Positions 63,989-64,000 of a DNA stretch of 64,000 bases are shown in pieces. Where the stretch lies: the NCBI RefSeq assembly GCF_001748385.1, contig NZ_BCLI01000001.1:351177-415176 (forward strand), in the 5' to 3' direction. A program made the position numbers and the translations under genes. The notes under the pieces are model-generated. The model made no database searches and was not told the DNA's origin. It saw nothing but the letters and a program-made list of their open reading frames with translations. This stretch comes from Vulcanisaeta thermophila. GTDB lineage: Archaea > Thermoproteota > Thermoprotei > Thermoproteales > Thermocladiaceae. The first letter of the stretch is position 1. Each line of letters begins with the position of its first letter.

Positions 63989-64000
63989 TTTATCACTACC

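Noticed and set aside
1-64000. CRISPR arrays, insertion sequences, rRNA genes
   Set aside because: No regular spaced repeats, transposase motifs with terminal repeats, or rRNA sequence were seen on either strand by reading; a computed search could still find short or decayed copies.

Overview
The window looks like a stretch of chromosome from a thermophilic crenarchaeon, most likely of the Thermoproteales (a Vulcanisaeta or Caldivirga type is my guess; no rRNA is present to settle it). Grounds are the archaeal ribosomal proteins eL32 and uS8, a CAU tRNA with a non-canonical intron in its anticodon stem, TATA boxes about 25-30 bases before many start codons (leaderless transcripts), a thermopsin-like protease, membrane-anchored substrate-binding proteins, and many GTG/TTG starts.

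Layout. 1-2.3 kb: the 3' part of a UxaA-type sugar-acid dehydratase and two small membrane proteins, one followed by a broken remnant. 2.38-10.9 kb: a three-gene operon of DUF1156 DNA methylase, DUF499 ATPase and SNF2-type helicase with a nuclease-like tail, matching the helicase-methylase-ATPase (Hma-like) defence arrangement. 11-22.2 kb: housekeeping and metabolic genes (retropepsin-like protein, cupin, class II glutamine amidotransferase, aldehyde dehydrogenase, APC and NCS1 permeases, a convergent TldD/TldE pair, a DUF89 phosphatase). 22.3-24 kb: a large protein with a C-terminal restriction-endonuclease-like domain. 24.4-29.5 kb: a decay zone with a frameshifted MFS transporter, a frameshifted CLC chloride channel, an M1 aminopeptidase pseudogene that has lost its catalytic core, and a VapC fragment.

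29.6-36 kb: a self-contained acyl/CoA-ligand cluster with its own controls: a tandem double-TetR regulator, an acyl-CoA ligase, an MFS carrier, a KAS III-like condensing enzyme with an altered active site and an alpha/beta hydrolase, plus inverted repeats in both promoter regions. 36.3-46.2 kb: acetamidase/formamidase, cupin, Nudix hydrolase, DsrE-like protein, aldo/keto reductase, RtcA, an ABC-2 transporter, an overlapping small gene and retropepsin-like pair, a DegT aminotransferase and an HSL-type esterase. 46.3-47.5 kb: the intron-containing tRNA and an unusual uS8-eL32 pair. 47.6-64 kb: an MFS carrier, then a nutrient-scavenging region with a complete Opp/Dpp-type importer (SBP, two permeases, two ATPases), a large thermopsin-like surface protein, an overlapping unknown gene, a GH38 alpha-mannosidase, and a DUF1854 protein with an ABC exporter. 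Read together, the last group suggests breakdown and uptake of external glycoproteins or mannose-containing glycans.

The most unusual items are the single-chain double-TetR regulator and its acyl gene cluster, the Hma-like operon with a sharp change of base composition inside the methylase gene, the palindromic operator pair in front of the amino-acid permease, the overlapping two-gene retropepsin-like module, and the run of consecutive broken genes at 24.4-29.5 kb. All functional calls come from reading motifs in the sequence; no database search was done.
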